This document shows positions 35,801 through 48,425 of a stretch of DNA of 64,000 nt, piece after piece (position 1 is the stretch's first letter; each line of letters begins with the position of its first letter). A model generated the notes under the pieces. The model worked only from the letters and a program-made list of their open reading frames with translations, was not told the DNA's origin and made no database searches. Position numbers and translations under genes: made by a program. Origin of the DNA: Mya arenaria (taxonomy: Eukaryota; Mollusca; Bivalvia; Myida; Myidae); NCBI RefSeq assembly GCF_026914265.1, contig NC_069136.1, positions 16,801,228 through 16,865,227 on the forward strand. The letters run 5' to 3'.

Positions 35801-38800
35801 TGTTTAAAGCTATTGCATTTATATTTATAACTTGCATTATATCTGGGATCGATCCGAAGACCTTACCATGTTTTTACAAGTTACCTGAGCAAATATGTCA
35901 CCTAATATGCTACAAACACAGTTTACATGATGGTGTTAATTAAATACAGACAATTACATATACCCTTCCTGTAATTGTATTGAACAATATTACATTAAAC
36001 TATTGTACACAATTATAATGTTTATTCTTGCCTTTGGTGTGAGCATGTAAGGTTTCAGGGCATAACCCGCGTAATCAATCAGCCAACCAACATTATTTTC
36101 CTCGACCCATGCCTTCAGGCCACAGTTCTCAAATATGGTGTTGTCGTGTGTAGACCCCGGCCACTGAGCGACCACATCAGTGAATCTGCAATATGGACAT
36201 ATGCAGACAGATACATGATTTGGATTCCCTATAGATGCATACAGATATTAATGTGAGTTACATTTTTAATGCACTGAATGATTCAATACAATTTTTATTG
36301 CAGTGTAATTTGTTCATTAGGTACATAAAGATAAATCATTTATTTCATCATACATGTATGTATTTAAAAATATTTCTTTGATTATCAACGTCACTTAAAC
36401 TACCGGGTAGTTCTAAATTTAATAATACCTCATATCGGGTGTCACTACTGCCTGCACGTTTATTGCATGGTATCCTTTTCTACACATATATATATCTTCC
36501 CTTACTCTTGGCGCTATGATGGGGATTAATGTTCCATCTACAGCTCCGATGCAATTTGACATTCTTGCTACCTGATAAAACTTTTGTTTAATAGAAGCCA
36601 GGTCAGCCTGGGTGGTAGGGAACTTGATGTTGTTGACACGCTGGTTAATTGCGTCTACAACCTGACATTAAAAATTAAGTAAATTTATTGAATTGTTTCT
36701 TCAAATTTACATGAAGCTTAAATATGAAGGATATACATTACTCTGTAAGTACTATAACTATCGATATCCCTCTAATTAAAGAAGTGTTTTATGGTTGAGC
36801 CTCTGTTTGAACACATTTTTATTTTTTCGATGAAATACAAATGATTAACATTCATGAGAAAAACATAATTATAAGGAAAATGTTCAGGATTTTTAAAGAC
36901 CTCATATCATATGGTAAAACTGAAGTTACAAATCACACATTAAATTAATTTATATACAGCACATGTCTGTTAAAAAAGCTTTGAAAGATCTTAAAATCAC
37001 AATTTTATGCAACACCAAATAAATCAATTTAAATCAATAAATGATTAAAATGAAGTTTTACTTACTTGCCAAACAGATACACATACAGTGCTTCTGGAGA
37101 CGCCATGTACAAGTCCACCCTCACTATAGAATTCCCCTTTCCCCAAGAACTGCAGTGTTATGAGAAGCTACCGGTACAACAGTTGAACCAAACAATTTGA
37201 TATAATATTATATAAGTTATATACTAAGGTAAATTTTGGAATGAAAGGAGAATATGATGTTGATTACAGAATATTCAAGGCACTAATGGTTGAGTAGCAA
37301 CAAAGTTGTCGGAAGAATAGCGCAATTATAAGTAAAACCCATACCTCAGTGACATCATTTGGATCAACTTCCATTGAAATTATGTTTACCTGTGTGCCAT
37401 TGCAGCAAGAGCCGAGACTACAATATTCCCAATACACAGCACATTTTAGTTTGTAGATTATAAGTTGCAAATAAATGTATGTCATGCAATATCACTTATT
37501 GGGGATTAAATGCCACCCAAAAGTTATAAAGCACAAACACGCTTACAAACAACTTTTCTTTTAATCTCAAACACTCGATTGCTTCCATCCGGATAGAGCG
37601 AATTTCGGATACAAATAGCGATGCCAAGTCGATTGTAATAGTCTCCCTTTATGAATCTCATGAATATTAATTTTTCACGGAAGGCGACCCAATATTGGTA
37701 CCGATTTTATACACTCTTTAAAACACATATATCAACATTTGCGGAGAACCATGTGGCTATTTATAGTTAATTAGATGATGAAATATTTTGGAAATCAGTC
37801 AAAGTTCACTGAAAACGTGGTTTTTCTAAAAGAAAAACGAAAGTGAAAATTTGATTAAACGTTTTTTCCATGTTTTAAGGCAAGTACAACGGATTATTTG
37901 GTTTGTTTTTAAGCATGGGAGGGGTCTCTCATAGTTTTTTATAACTTTTGATACGAAAACAATTGGACTATGAACGTTCTCAGACCATTTATAGACTTTG
38001 CCAAAATGTAAACAAAATTCCAAAATGGCTGCCGCGAAATGAAACTACAGTTTTCACCCAGTCAGATGTTTGATTAATGCATGAAACAGTTGCTGACAGC
38101 TTCAAACTCCAAGTACACCTTGTGTAAATAGGTGTAAACATTAAGAATGAATACATTTTATGTCCATTCTTTAAATAATTGTAAAATAAATTTTTCACAA
38201 AGTTTGTGTTCGTCCCCAGTTTCGTACCGTTTCGTTCTCAAATATGTTTACAGTGTGTAGTCAAGACGTGTTGATATAAAATAAAGCCCGAGAAAAATGC
38301 CAGATTTAGGTTACATCAGTAGTTTTCAAACTGAAACGTTGTTTTTGTGTAATAAGAAAAGATAAGATAAATTTTATTCCAATCATGGGTCATGTTATAT
38401 GACATATAAATCACATATTACATAATGTAGAAAATAAATTGAAACAGTAAGGCAACATATTTAGTGAATGCAAATAAGGCTTCATTTTGAATTTTTTTAA
38501 ACACAAATAACTTAAGCTTATTTGGAAAATTAATAAGCATGTTTCCCATTTCTTTTTGTATGCCTTAAAGTAATGTAAATGTACTATTTAAATACAGAGT
38601 TGATGTTTATATGTGATTATAACTTACAAATGGGAATCATGTTTAAAATCAATCACAAATTAGTATTTATAAACCATTTAACAGGAGACAACAGCAAAAA
38701 GAAGGAATTCACTCATAAATTGACAATCATTATTAAATATAATATAATATTAATATAATAATTGGTTTCATCAATATCACATTATTAAATAGCAGTGTAA

Positions 38801-41800
38801 TACTGTACCGGTAATTGCAATTAATGTACAACTCGTTTCAGTTTGTAACGAAACTGTTTATTTATTTAAGTTTGTTTATTTGCTGTGTTTTATTCAGTTA
38901 TTATGTCTGCATAGTAAAAAAGCCTTTTGAGCAGTTCTACATGCCTTACAATGAAAATAAAAACTTGGGTCAGGATTTCGTGACTTTTCAGTTAGTGCAT
39001 TTTAATGGCGGTGAAGGGTGGGTGCATACAAATGGCTATATCTTCACTTTGAAATGAGATATTTCAATAATTCTTGCATTTTTATACTCACAAAATATGT
39101 ATATTAACAGAAATGTAAGGTTTTTGCATGTCAAATTATTAAAAAAAAGTCATGTTGCAATGCTAATACAAATTTAAATTTCACATTACGTTGATACAAA
39201 CAATCCACAGTCTTTCAAAACATAATAGAAACACGTTTAAACCATGATTTAAAATCTACGATTAAGTCCTCCAATGCCTTTGTTTTAAAATCAGTAGGAA
39301 ACGCAAGTTGTGTGAAAGTTTGTAAAACAAAAGTTTCAAGCGTTTACACATCCAAGGTGAAGGTCAGATCTGAGAAAGGGAGGCTATCGTGGGCGATACT
39401 ATTTCCCGGTCCCGGTCTCATCCGGTCCCGGTCTCCTCCGGTCTCTGTTTTCAAAATTTTATTGTAGCTATCGGGCGTGATCGAGAAGGTGTGAATGACA
39501 GCGGGGGTAATAGGATTACAAAAGATTACAGTTAATTTAAACATTAGATAGTTAATGATAATTATTTCACCATTTATTTCATATTTTATATCAATAAAAC
39601 AAAAAATAAATTAAGGCAAAGATAAAAACATAATATATGCACATGTTCTAAACTTAATGTAATGAATAACAAACACATTGTGTGTTTGTTTCCTTATTAA
39701 ATTCAGTTATAAGTAAACTTTTGATAATAGTAATATGAATAGAAATGCAAGAATACATGTAAATCAAATGTGTAAGTTAACTCAGTACTTCATAAATTCT
39801 AACATTTTTGTTTTGTTTAACTATTGATTTTGTTACAAGAGATGCAGTGCCACGTCCAGTTCCTGCATTTTCTATTTTCGCAAATCACTATCGACGAATT
39901 CTAGCATTTCACATAAACAGAACGGTTAGTTTTTTTAAAGTCTAAGGGATCGCGCCTTTTCATTTTCTTTATGAAACAGTTTTTTCATGTTTTCTAGACT
40001 GACTAGATGTTCCCTTATTTCACTGACAACGAGTTTGGCATAAGAATTTACACAGTCATTCTTAAAACAAAATTCTACAGCATTCGTAATTGCAAAGACA
40101 GGCATGTCCATTTGACGGTTGTTGTAAACAGGCGCGTAGGAAGGAAATTGACATTGGGGCCGCGGAAGGAGTGTGCTGGGGAGGGGTGTCTCCTCCCGTC
40201 GAGATTTTATTTCAGTTTTAAGCATTGAAGGACTCGATTTCCTGTGATTTCAGGTTTTATTTTCGTGTCTTTATCTGAACCCTTTTTCGGTTGAAATAAC
40301 ATTGTAAGCAACAGCGATATGTTAATTATTGTGCAATCATAAATTATTATAAACACCAGTATTTATTTCTCTTTAAATATTCATATTTGCACAGTCTCAC
40401 AATGTATGTTAAATAACTAATTGGCACAGTTCACCTCTTCATCGTGTTGAATGCCCCATGTTCAGTTTTTAGTGCCAAAAGATCTCTATGGAAATCTTAA
40501 ACTTCTAGGCAGATTTGGAACGTCCATTTTTAAGTCAAACTTTAATGTGATGAGTTTGAAATAATACATATTGCTGGCTATTTAATGGCAATTCTATTTT
40601 AACGCTCATGACGACTTTTAATACAGATTATTGTATTTTGTAAGTTATATTTCATTTGTAAAATAGCCTTCCAAATATTTCAGTAGTTTATTTATCATTA
40701 CTATACTTACTATTATTATTGTCAAGGAACTCTTCATAACAGGTTTATGACAATACACAATAATGTCATACCATGAAAGGTGTAAATGCGATATACAACG
40801 CGTGTCAGAGATTAGCGCATGTCCCTCGATCGTTAAGGACATGATAAATGGATATGCCAGTTTTATTACAACCGCACGGCTTCTGTTCGGTTCATACCTT
40901 AAAAATATGGTTGTTTATTATAGTAAATGATTGTTATGCAAAGGGTCTTGTAAAGTTAAGAAATAATACGATAATTACATATAACCAAATTAAAAAATAA
41001 TCAGCGTCAGATTTCTTAAACAGTTAGAGATTTATTGCAAACTTAAAGTTGACAAATAAAATATATTCTGCTAAAGTTGTGTAATAATGACGAAGGTATT
41101 CGAATTTATTCAATGTAATAAGCGAATAGCACAAAAAATATATACGAAAAATGGAGACGTAATGTTTTTCTTACTTAAGAATGGTGCAACTTCAAATAAA
41201 CACTCTTCATCTAGTTGTAGATCTTGTGTACTTTTTCACCATTCATTGATTTACTTGTTTACATGCTATTAACACTGTATAATGTTTTACGCAATAAACA
41301 TATCTTATCGTAACGACATGCATGGGTCGGATATGCAACCATGGAAACGTTTTCAATTGTAATCATTAATTTTACACAATGCTTCAAAGAGAACCGTGCA
41401 CACTCATAGCTGGACTGCTTAAACAATATTATGTGTGTTTGTTTTTAAACAGAAGAGAAAAACAATAAACCAACTTGACAAACATAATTTAAAACGTGCA
41501 ATTCTAAGTTTCTTCATACTCTAGCCGTCCTTAATCCTTTATTAAAAAAAAATGAACATTTTTATTGCCATCGCATCTTTCTCTACACTTTTAACAAATT
41601 GCATAAATAGTTTAGGCCTATAACAAATTGCATAACTTAAGACATAATGTTTATATATGTTATTCTATTTTGTTACATATAAAAGCAAATAAGATTGTAA
41701 AATTAGTTTAACAAACATCGGCAACACAATCCGTCGCCTCGGGCCATAAGTTATGGACCGGGAATTATGAGACCGGATGAGACCGGATTTTACGAGGAGA

Positions 41801-42130
41801 GACCGGGAAATAGTATCGCCCGGCTATCGTGAAAGAACGTAGGCTATTGAAACGAGCTATAGAAACGAGCTATAGAAACGATAAGTTTTCCATCGACTAT
41901 TACTCGTCAAATATAAACATTTTTTTTACCTTTGTCATCGCTTGAATGGCATGACTTCGCATTGTTCTTGGTTTTATGTCGTCCTCAGTGAGGTCGTGCA
42001 AATCAATTATTTGCTGCCTGGATAGTCTGTACTTAACTTTTACTTCATTATCATTCAAATTATTCAACATATCAACTCTATCGCGAAAATTACGCGGCAG
42101 GCGACGTCGGGGATTTCTTCCGTCGGCCAT
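32806..42130 (-). CDS. Harbinger 2 DDE transposase, six exons, 334 residues
   Basis: Exons are 42130-41930, 37167-37066, 36661-36429, 36185-36032, 35776-35676 and 33019-32806, with no stop in frame. The N-terminus is MADGRNPRRRLPRNFRDR. A helix-turn-helix-like segment (LLITLQFLGKGEF, then VHGVSRSTVC) is followed by D143 in GAVDGTLIPI, D193 in QWPGSTHD and E253 in MVVERAFGLLKSRF, then VCAKLHNMCID. These are the DDE residues and LHN motif of PIF/Harbinger. Borders are GT/AG except the exon 4 donor AAG|GCAAGA, which makes a GC-AG intron; phases fit at every join. Intron 1 is 4.8 kb and contains a MULE-like element; intron 5 (about 2.7 kb) contains the 2-kb repeat element. The whole frame and clean ends suggest a recent or still capable element. 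Confidence 0.88.
33536..35510 (+). mobile_element. non-coding mollusc-type repeat element with about 12 tandem 145-bp units
   Basis: It opens ATGCCCCCCTTCGAAGAAGA with GTCGGTCGGTCGG just inside. About twelve units follow with the pattern GTCCGAGTGATAACTC, AATGCCTG, CATGGCCCTCA, TTGGGCCTGACCAGTAGATG, GGGTCAT, CAAGGTCACAGTGACCTT. It closes near GGGGGGTCATAATGTTTGAC. The ends are loosely inverse (ATGCCCCCC and GGGGGGTCAT). No protein is coded. Four units keep a perfect AGGTCAnnnTGACCT palindrome (33740-33754, 34188-34202, 34473-34487, 34758-34772). I recognise the style as widespread in bivalve genomes but cannot name a superfamily. Confidence 0.75.
37530..39390. other. intron 1 of Harbinger 2 transposase, left part; nothing certain
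   Basis: A 45-codon minus-strand open frame ending near 37535 (MRFIKGDYYNRLG) has no motif. AAAGATAAGATAAATTTTAT at 38356 looks like an inverted retroelement tail. Otherwise A/T-rich with no signal. Confidence 0.35.
39391..41821. mobile_element. MULE-like DNA transposon, 2.4 kb, non-autonomous
   Basis: The left end GGGCGATACTATTTCCCGGT (39391-39410) is exactly inverse to 41802-41821, and imperfect CCGGTCTC words extend the pairing. GGCTATCGT flanks both sides (39382-39390 and 41822-41830), a 9-bp target duplication as made by Mutator-like elements. No transposase was found inside. A 96-codon minus-strand open frame (39935-40225; ITNAVEFCFKNDCVNS, HKENEKARSLRL) has no recognised family and could be captured host sequence. 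It is nested in intron 1 of the Harbinger 2 transposase gene. Confidence 0.8.
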
Positions 42131-42297
42131 ATTTACGCTATTTGGAACAAACTTACGGATGCCTTTTTTAACGTAGTTTTACGCAAAAACTTACGTGCAT
42201 ACGTTAGTACGAACTGTTTAGTAAAACGCAGTTACGCTGAAAAATTGTGCGTACGCAAAAACTTACGGAAATATTGGAGTTACGCTTACGTAAGTCC

Positions 42298-42314
42298 GTT
42301 AGTAAAACGGGGCC
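42298..42314 (-). repeat. right terminal inverted repeat, Harbinger 2
   Basis: 17 bases exactly inverse to 23063-23079; TAG follows directly. Confidence 0.9.
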
Positions 42315-42317
42315 TAG

Positions 42318-45303
42318 GAGTAAAAGGGAAACGTTTTATATATATGTAAATGAAACTTTTGAAATAACAAACAGTTCTGTTGCTGTTGGCAGTTTATTAA
42401 GTATATACACAACCATCTGCAATAATAGTGTATACAGTATATATAATGCATTACTATATATTTTATATGAAGTTTGGAGTTATTCTTCTTATTTAACTTA
42501 AATTATAGCTACTATGCATTCAGAATTGAGATCAAGTACACAAACGCATTTGAAGAATATGTTACAAACAGAATTTAAATAAAAATGATCACATGCCAAT
42601 AATGTTTCTCTGAAGTATATTACAATCATTACAATGAGAGGTAATTATAATTTTAACTAGAATTGAATGGGTAAACATCTATTTAAATATAATGGTAAAA
42701 CATGGCAAAACATTTACTGAATTATTGATTGTGTATGAGAAATTTGTAGATAAGGAGCTCTGCCAAATTGTCTGCAAAACATCACAGTGAGAATACAGAA
42801 TATATTCTTATTTGTTTGTTACACAAATAAACTTTCAATAAACTTTGCTTTCAAGAATTTGTTGTTTGAAATGACAAAATGACAAATGAATCTGACAAAC
42901 ATCATGTCTAATGATCAAAATCATCTAAATTTCAATGAATTAATATTTTAAACAGCTTTGCTAAAATCAGGTATAAACTACAAGAGATCTGTTTTAGACC
43001 TTTGACAGTTAAATATGCCTGCACACATGTATTTTTACAGATCACCCACAGTGACCTTTTTGTCTTGCTTTTTGATAAAAAGTTGTTTTTACACCTTGTG
43101 GGAAATAAAACTGTATGAATAAATAAATGTTAAAATTTTCTAGACCTTTAAAGACCAAATATGTTATGCCCTCTCATAACATTTTTGACATGAAGTATAT
43201 TCTGAATTAAGCATGGAGATAGTCAATACCAAATTTCCATATCATGGGACTTTCTTATAGACCCAGTATGTTAAAGAACCTAAATTTATCAAGGTGTAAT
43301 TACAAAAAAAATGAACTCTAACCATCAAATAATATTTTAACCCACATGGTGATCTTAAAAGAAATGACAAATTGCAATTTCAATCAACATTGAACAGAGC
43401 TGAAAATATATTCTAAATTTAGTAAAAAGTAATCAAGTCAGTGATATTGTTGGAACACACCCGAATGAGAACCCAGTGAAAAACTGCCAGCTAAGCTTAC
43501 TTATCACTATTTCATACATATTTGTTCAGTGTACCAGCAAAAAGAGCAAGCCAAAATTTCCATTCCAAAACCATTTATATATGAAAACAATTGAAACTAT
43601 TAAAATGATTATATTTTATTATTTATACAGAATGCCATCACGAGGCTATTAAATCATTCACAAATGCTAATATGCACAAATTAAGGCTATTATTATCTAC
43701 TATTAATTTGTATAGATTTAAAACAAAATGCTTTCAATATGTACAGTGTCAAATTATGTTAAAAAATTCAGTGTTCTCAAAAGCACAATCAAAGTTTTTT
43801 TTGTTCTGACAGCTGGGTCTTTAATATTTAGCATATCAGTTCAACAACATACAAATAATGATCTTGGATTCATTGACATTCAAACCAAAACAACTACTAT
43901 ATATACTGAACCGATTGCATTTTGAAAAAAATCATGCAATAAAAGAAACCGAACAAAAAAGCAAAACCTGAAAGTATCTGGTATCTGGTTTTAAATGCTA
44001 AATTTGGCACAAAATTAACAAAACAGAGTTTTGCCATTGTCTATAAGTTGCTTAATTATTACATATTTGCTGTTAATGTCACATTTTGTATTATTGCCAC
44101 ACAAACAAGTTTGACATGGGTGACTAACATCTGCACTCTCTTGAAATATGGGATTCTGTGCTGTATCAACTTTACGGTTCAGATTGTTTGACCACTTCAA
44201 CCTGCTGGCACATCAGAATCTGTAAAGAACATAAATACAATGTTTTAACAGAATAAAAGTACTAACTACTTCTGTGAAGGTATGCTAGTTAACAACCATT
44301 TGAGGCATACAAAATTTTATATGTAGTCATAAATATGATATAGTCACATAATGTAATTTCATGAATTCAAAGATCAAGACAAAATAGATGAAATACATTT
44401 TGTTTGAATATTTTGAAATGAGTGTTTAACTCTCCAAGGTAATTTACTACAAAGAAGCATTTTGGAGGAGACATAAATGCACTTGCTTAGAATCTCTTCC
44501 TCCTTGAAGACATTTTCCATTTTCTAAAGGCGGTATGGAATTCCAGACAGAACTATCTTGAACATCATTTTTGTTTCTCATAAAGGTCCTCTTGGGCTTC
44601 ATCAACCAAGTGGCTATAAAAAGGAAACAGTACATATTTGTTTTTACAGAATGTTGAATTGTATTAAGAAGTATTGAGGAATAAGTAAAAAAAAATGATG
44701 TAACTGACATTCTTTTTATCCCATTTGCCATGTGATATTTTTGTTTATCTGTTTATAGATTAAGTCTTTAATGTAATGCTCAAATAAAAGAGCAAACAAA
44801 ATAGTTTCAAAAAATTGACAAACACGCAGAGGTTGTTGTTTCATTAAAAATGATATAATCTCATGGCCGCGACCGGAATTCATTTATATCCGGCATGAAA
44901 CAAAGTAATTTAGGAATGAAACAAACAGAAAGATAAACTGAAAAAAAATCAAACCCGCTCAAACAATGCTACTGATTGGATACATTTTCGTCAAGAGATT
45001 GTGAAATACTAATATTTACATTAACAGTATATTCCTTTACGATGGTTGTTGTTAATCAATTTCACATTATATCTGTATAAAGTGCAATGGCATTTCCCAT
45101 CGAAATCGCGTGCGTTTGTTCGATACTTCTGTCCTGTCATTGGGCGCAATAATACTTATGGGCGGGGCATATTTACTACGAACTAATCTTTGCAATGAAA
45201 TCGTAGTAAAATTATTGGCAACATGCAAAACTGTAATCTGCAGTAAAGCAGTTAAAACAAAATAAGCAACGATAATTTGATTGATTTTAATGTAAATGAT
45301 TTC
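42318..45303. other. no gene established right of Harbinger 2
   Basis: Very A/T-rich. Minus-strand open frames at 44447-44731 (contains KPKRTFMRNKNDVQDSSVW) and 44015-44200 (contains CQTCLCGNNTKCD) have partial splice-like borders but no family I recognise. A GC box (GGGCGGGGC, 45169-45177) precedes the plus-strand exon-like frame at 45304. Confidence 0.35.
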
Positions 45304-45379
45304 ATGCTGGATGGAACAGTTGAAGAAATATTAAACTACAATGATGAAGACTTATTTCGGAATTTGGAATTGACATTTG
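45304..45379 (+). CDS. possible first coding exon, function unknown
   Basis: ATG 45304 opens MLDGTVEEILNYNDEDLF and RNLELTFG and meets a donor (TTTG|GTAAAA) at 45380. A GC box lies about 130 bases upstream and base composition around it is less A/T-rich. No downstream exon could be joined with confidence and no family is recognised. Confidence 0.25.
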
Positions 45380-46083
45380 GTAAAATTAAAGCATCTGATA
45401 AAACATGACAACGAGGAAATGAAACAATAACACATTGTTCTGCACCCAGCAACGTCCAGAAGAAAGAGCTCAGTTCAACACTACGTCTTTTCGCGTCCTC
45501 TGGCTTTCCTTCCGCGAAAGTTCACGTTACCCCACCCGCCGCCACTGGCGTTTCCACAGAGACGTTTCATCGTCATTGAATGTTTACTTCCAAAGAAATG
45601 ACAATGCACTTGCTGATTTGTCCAATACCTTCTTCCAACATGATTCATACACCAACTGATTCTTCAAAATAACGCTCAACAAATAAATTGACTGGAATTT
45701 CTCTCCAATTTCAACACTCGTGACTTAACAAACGCTAGTATTGGGTATTATCGCGAGATATAATAAGAACTTTGTAGGTGGCGATATTTTTGTTGTTTTC
45801 TTGTTAGTGCTAATTTTTCATAACTCAAGTTGTATTTTTCTACTTGTAATACAGTTATAATACGTATTTATCATATACTTGACCTTGAAAATATAGAAAA
45901 TAAACATATAACTACTTTATCTGTGCATTCATTGATGTATAAAATTAGGTTACGATAGCTGTTCTAATGTACCCGCCATTGAGAACAACGAGAGAAAGAA
46001 AAAAGAGAAAATGCTCTTGAATAACCAATTTATTTTGGCAGAAATGTAGATTTAAATAAATGTAAATATAAGTATTAAAATTT

Positions 46084-46172
46084 GACATGTTTCATTTTAT
46101 TGGGGTATGGGGCTCCACCAAAATTTTGAACTGCGCCATTGCAAACCAGACCCCAATAAAATGCAACATGTC
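46084..46172. repeat. hairpin with 23-bp arms
   Basis: GACATGTTTCATTTTATTGG at 46084 and its complement ending at 46172 pair over 23 bases with one mismatch, separated by 43 bases (ATGGGGCTCC...). It could be a small folded MITE, an RNA hairpin or an inverted duplication. Confidence 0.65.
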
Positions 46173-47590
46173 GAAGTTTAATCCTTAAATAAATTACCGC
46201 ATGATGTCTGCTCCAATTTAAGTTTGGCTGGATGGTCTGTCATCATCCCTATCTCCAGCCTGTTGCAAACAATAAAAAATTTATAATGAGTTATTAAGGA
46301 ATTGGATTACTAAAAAGATGCACTATACTTGATTGATGAAATTACTAAATAACTTATTTTCATGAGGACATTCACTAATGGCTTGGAGTTGGGTTGGTAA
46401 AGCTGGCGTTTACACTAAATTGTGATTGGGGGGAGATGGGGGATTGATATCAAGTGTGTGTGTGTGGGGGGGGGAGTCGGGGCGCAAGAGCTATAAAAGG
46501 GTCTCAATTACTAGTCGCATAACCATGGAGCTCTTAAATTTTCATTATCATATATATAATTTAAATATATAATTGTAAGCAAGGGGGTGGAGGGCTTTGG
46601 TTTAAACAGGCACTAGAATTTTTTGGAGGGGAATATCACACTCAGGGGGTTCGACCCACTTTCCCACCTCACTCTGACAAGTTTCCTTGCATACCCGACA
46701 TGTGTTTCCGGTCATGTTTCCAATGCTGGAAAAATCTGTCATACACTCCCCCATGATAGATGAGTCAGGTGCAAAAATGTGCCACTTATTTCTTTTATTG
46801 TAAGGTTTATGGCGGGTGGGGGGGGGTACAATTGGCAAGGATATTAATTGTTTATATTAGATCAAAAAGACACATGAGTATTCAATAAATACGACATACA
46901 TGTATAAATTAAGTCGAAATGAACGCCGAATAAATTTCTCTTTCACAATTTGCAATGTTTACCTGTCAATTAAAAAAATACAGCAATAAATAAGACTTGC
47001 CCAATCACTGTTCATTGTTTCATCCAGTAATACATTCAATCTTAAAAAAGAACAGCATAGTGACTCACGTATTTAAAAAGTACAGAAAGTAACGTTTCTG
47101 GTTTGTTTTTGTGTGTTATGAGTCATAATGCAGATCGTTCAGGTTAATATCCCAAACAATAGTTGTAAAACTGACACGTAACCGTTTAATCGGATGCTAA
47201 CAGACAAAATATGAGAAAACCCTGTGAAATAAAAGTAGAAATGGCAATATTTACATTGTGTCAGAAGCGTATTGGAAACGGATGTCGGAGAATTCGTACT
47301 CATTCAATATCCTACCGGTATGACTAGGTAGAGGAAAGTGCTCTTTCCGCGGAAAGTACGAAATTGGTAAATGCTTCTGAAACGATAGTTTAGTTGTGAC
47401 TGGCACTAAATCTCCGTAAATCCGGGAAACCCCGTACCTAGATTGGAACGCGAAGACAGATAAAGCGTGAAGTTTCTAGTAAACCGTTTGAGTTTTCAAA
47501 ATATGAAATTCAATAAAAAATAAATAAAATATGCACCTCCGATGAACTCACCTTTACAATAAAATCAAACTTATTTGCTCGGCTTCCAAA
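46173..47590. other. no gene recognised; G/T-rich patches
   Basis: GTGTGTGTGT followed by a G run at about 46457-46475, another G run near 46820, otherwise featureless. The frame at 46602-46838 was considered and rejected. Confidence 0.4.
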
Positions 47591-47737
47591 CTAGGGATAG
47601 GATTTGTTATGGCTCCATTTCTTGTTGTTGTTGTTGTTGTTCCTTTTAAACAAAATGGCGTCCAATGCTCTCTTAAACTCTTCATAAAGTTCATTGTACC
47701 GTGAAATGCGGTTTAATATATTCAAGTGTGATGCCAT
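47591..47737 (-). CDS. small open frame, possible host exon, function unknown
   Basis: 48 codons from ATG 47737: MASHLNILNRISRYNELYEE, then FKRALDAILFKR, an Asn run from a GTT microsatellite, and a stop at 47591. The first 36 residues are amphipathic and look coding. The Asn run suggests read-through into a repeat, so the true exon may end earlier. No family is recognised. Confidence 0.25.
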   Translation of the reverse strand: MASHLNILNRISRYNELYEEFKRALDAILFKRNNNNNNKKWSHNKSYP

Positions 47738-48109
47738 AAGCATTTAATTTTAGTGATACTTAGCGATTTTGTCGGATGTAATAACTGCTTCAATGACAAA
47801 AACCATTTTGCTACATACTATATTGCTCATAAGTAAAACACGCTTTCCTATTTGTTTAAACTTTATTTATTTGACAAATAGCATACAAACATATATACGT
47901 TATATGTATAGAAATGAAATACATCACAATATGTTTGAGGATTAGAAAACAAGAAATAACTTATATTAATTCTGCTCCTCTACTTAGATAAAGTGTATAA
48001 GAAACAAATGAGACATGGCATATGCTACGTTGAAAATGATTATAATTGATAGATTTTGGCTTTTTAATATTATCTAAAAATGATAAAAAATGAAAATTGT
48101 TGGTCGCAC

Positions 48110-48425
48110 ATCGATTATGGGGCAGGCGTGATCAGCCCGATACGCCAGGGAGGGTTGGTCTTCGTGTATTGTTAGTTGCTTCTCATTGCTAACCGAACCG
48201 CCTAGAGGCAGTAATGTACGATTGCACAAGTGAACATATTACTTTGTTTTGTTCAAATGAAAGAGTTTCGTTTCCATAGAGGAGATTTTGATAAATATGT
48301 GCCTATGACATAGTGCTCAAGAAACGTCGTCGAATGTCTGCAAGCAGTGGACAATAAAGTAGGAAGTGTTCGGCAGTTTCGACGGATCCGCAACGACACA
48401 AAGGGGAATCGACTATTAAATGCAG
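48110..48425 (-). mobile_element. LINE fragment, C-terminus of reverse transcriptase ORF
   Basis: The minus strand codes IVDSPLCRCGSVETAEHFLL and YCPLLADIRRRF, the CxC...H...C end motif found after the reverse transcriptase domain of many LINEs, then a stop and a frame change. Only the last part of the element is present and it is degenerate. Confidence 0.65.

Larger units (their letters stand above)
23063..42314. mobile_element. PIF/Harbinger DNA transposon 2, 19.25 kb, with both genes
   Basis: The left end GGCCCCGTTTTACTAAC (23063-23079) is matched exactly in inverse at 42298-42314, and TAG flanks both ends (23060-23062 and 42315-42317), the 3-bp duplication expected for Harbinger. Subterminal ACGTAAG/CTTACGT words recur at both ends. 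It encodes a Myb/SANT-like protein (plus, 27939-29919) and a DDE transposase (minus, 42130-32806). The element is several times longer than usual family members because the transposase introns are long and have taken in other elements (SINE, MITE, a 2-kb repeat, a MULE-like element). Confidence 0.9.

Noticed and set aside
46602-46838. Minus-strand frame with CRVCKETC
   Set aside because: It has no ATG at its head, overlaps G-rich low-complexity DNA and shows no splice signals or known motif.
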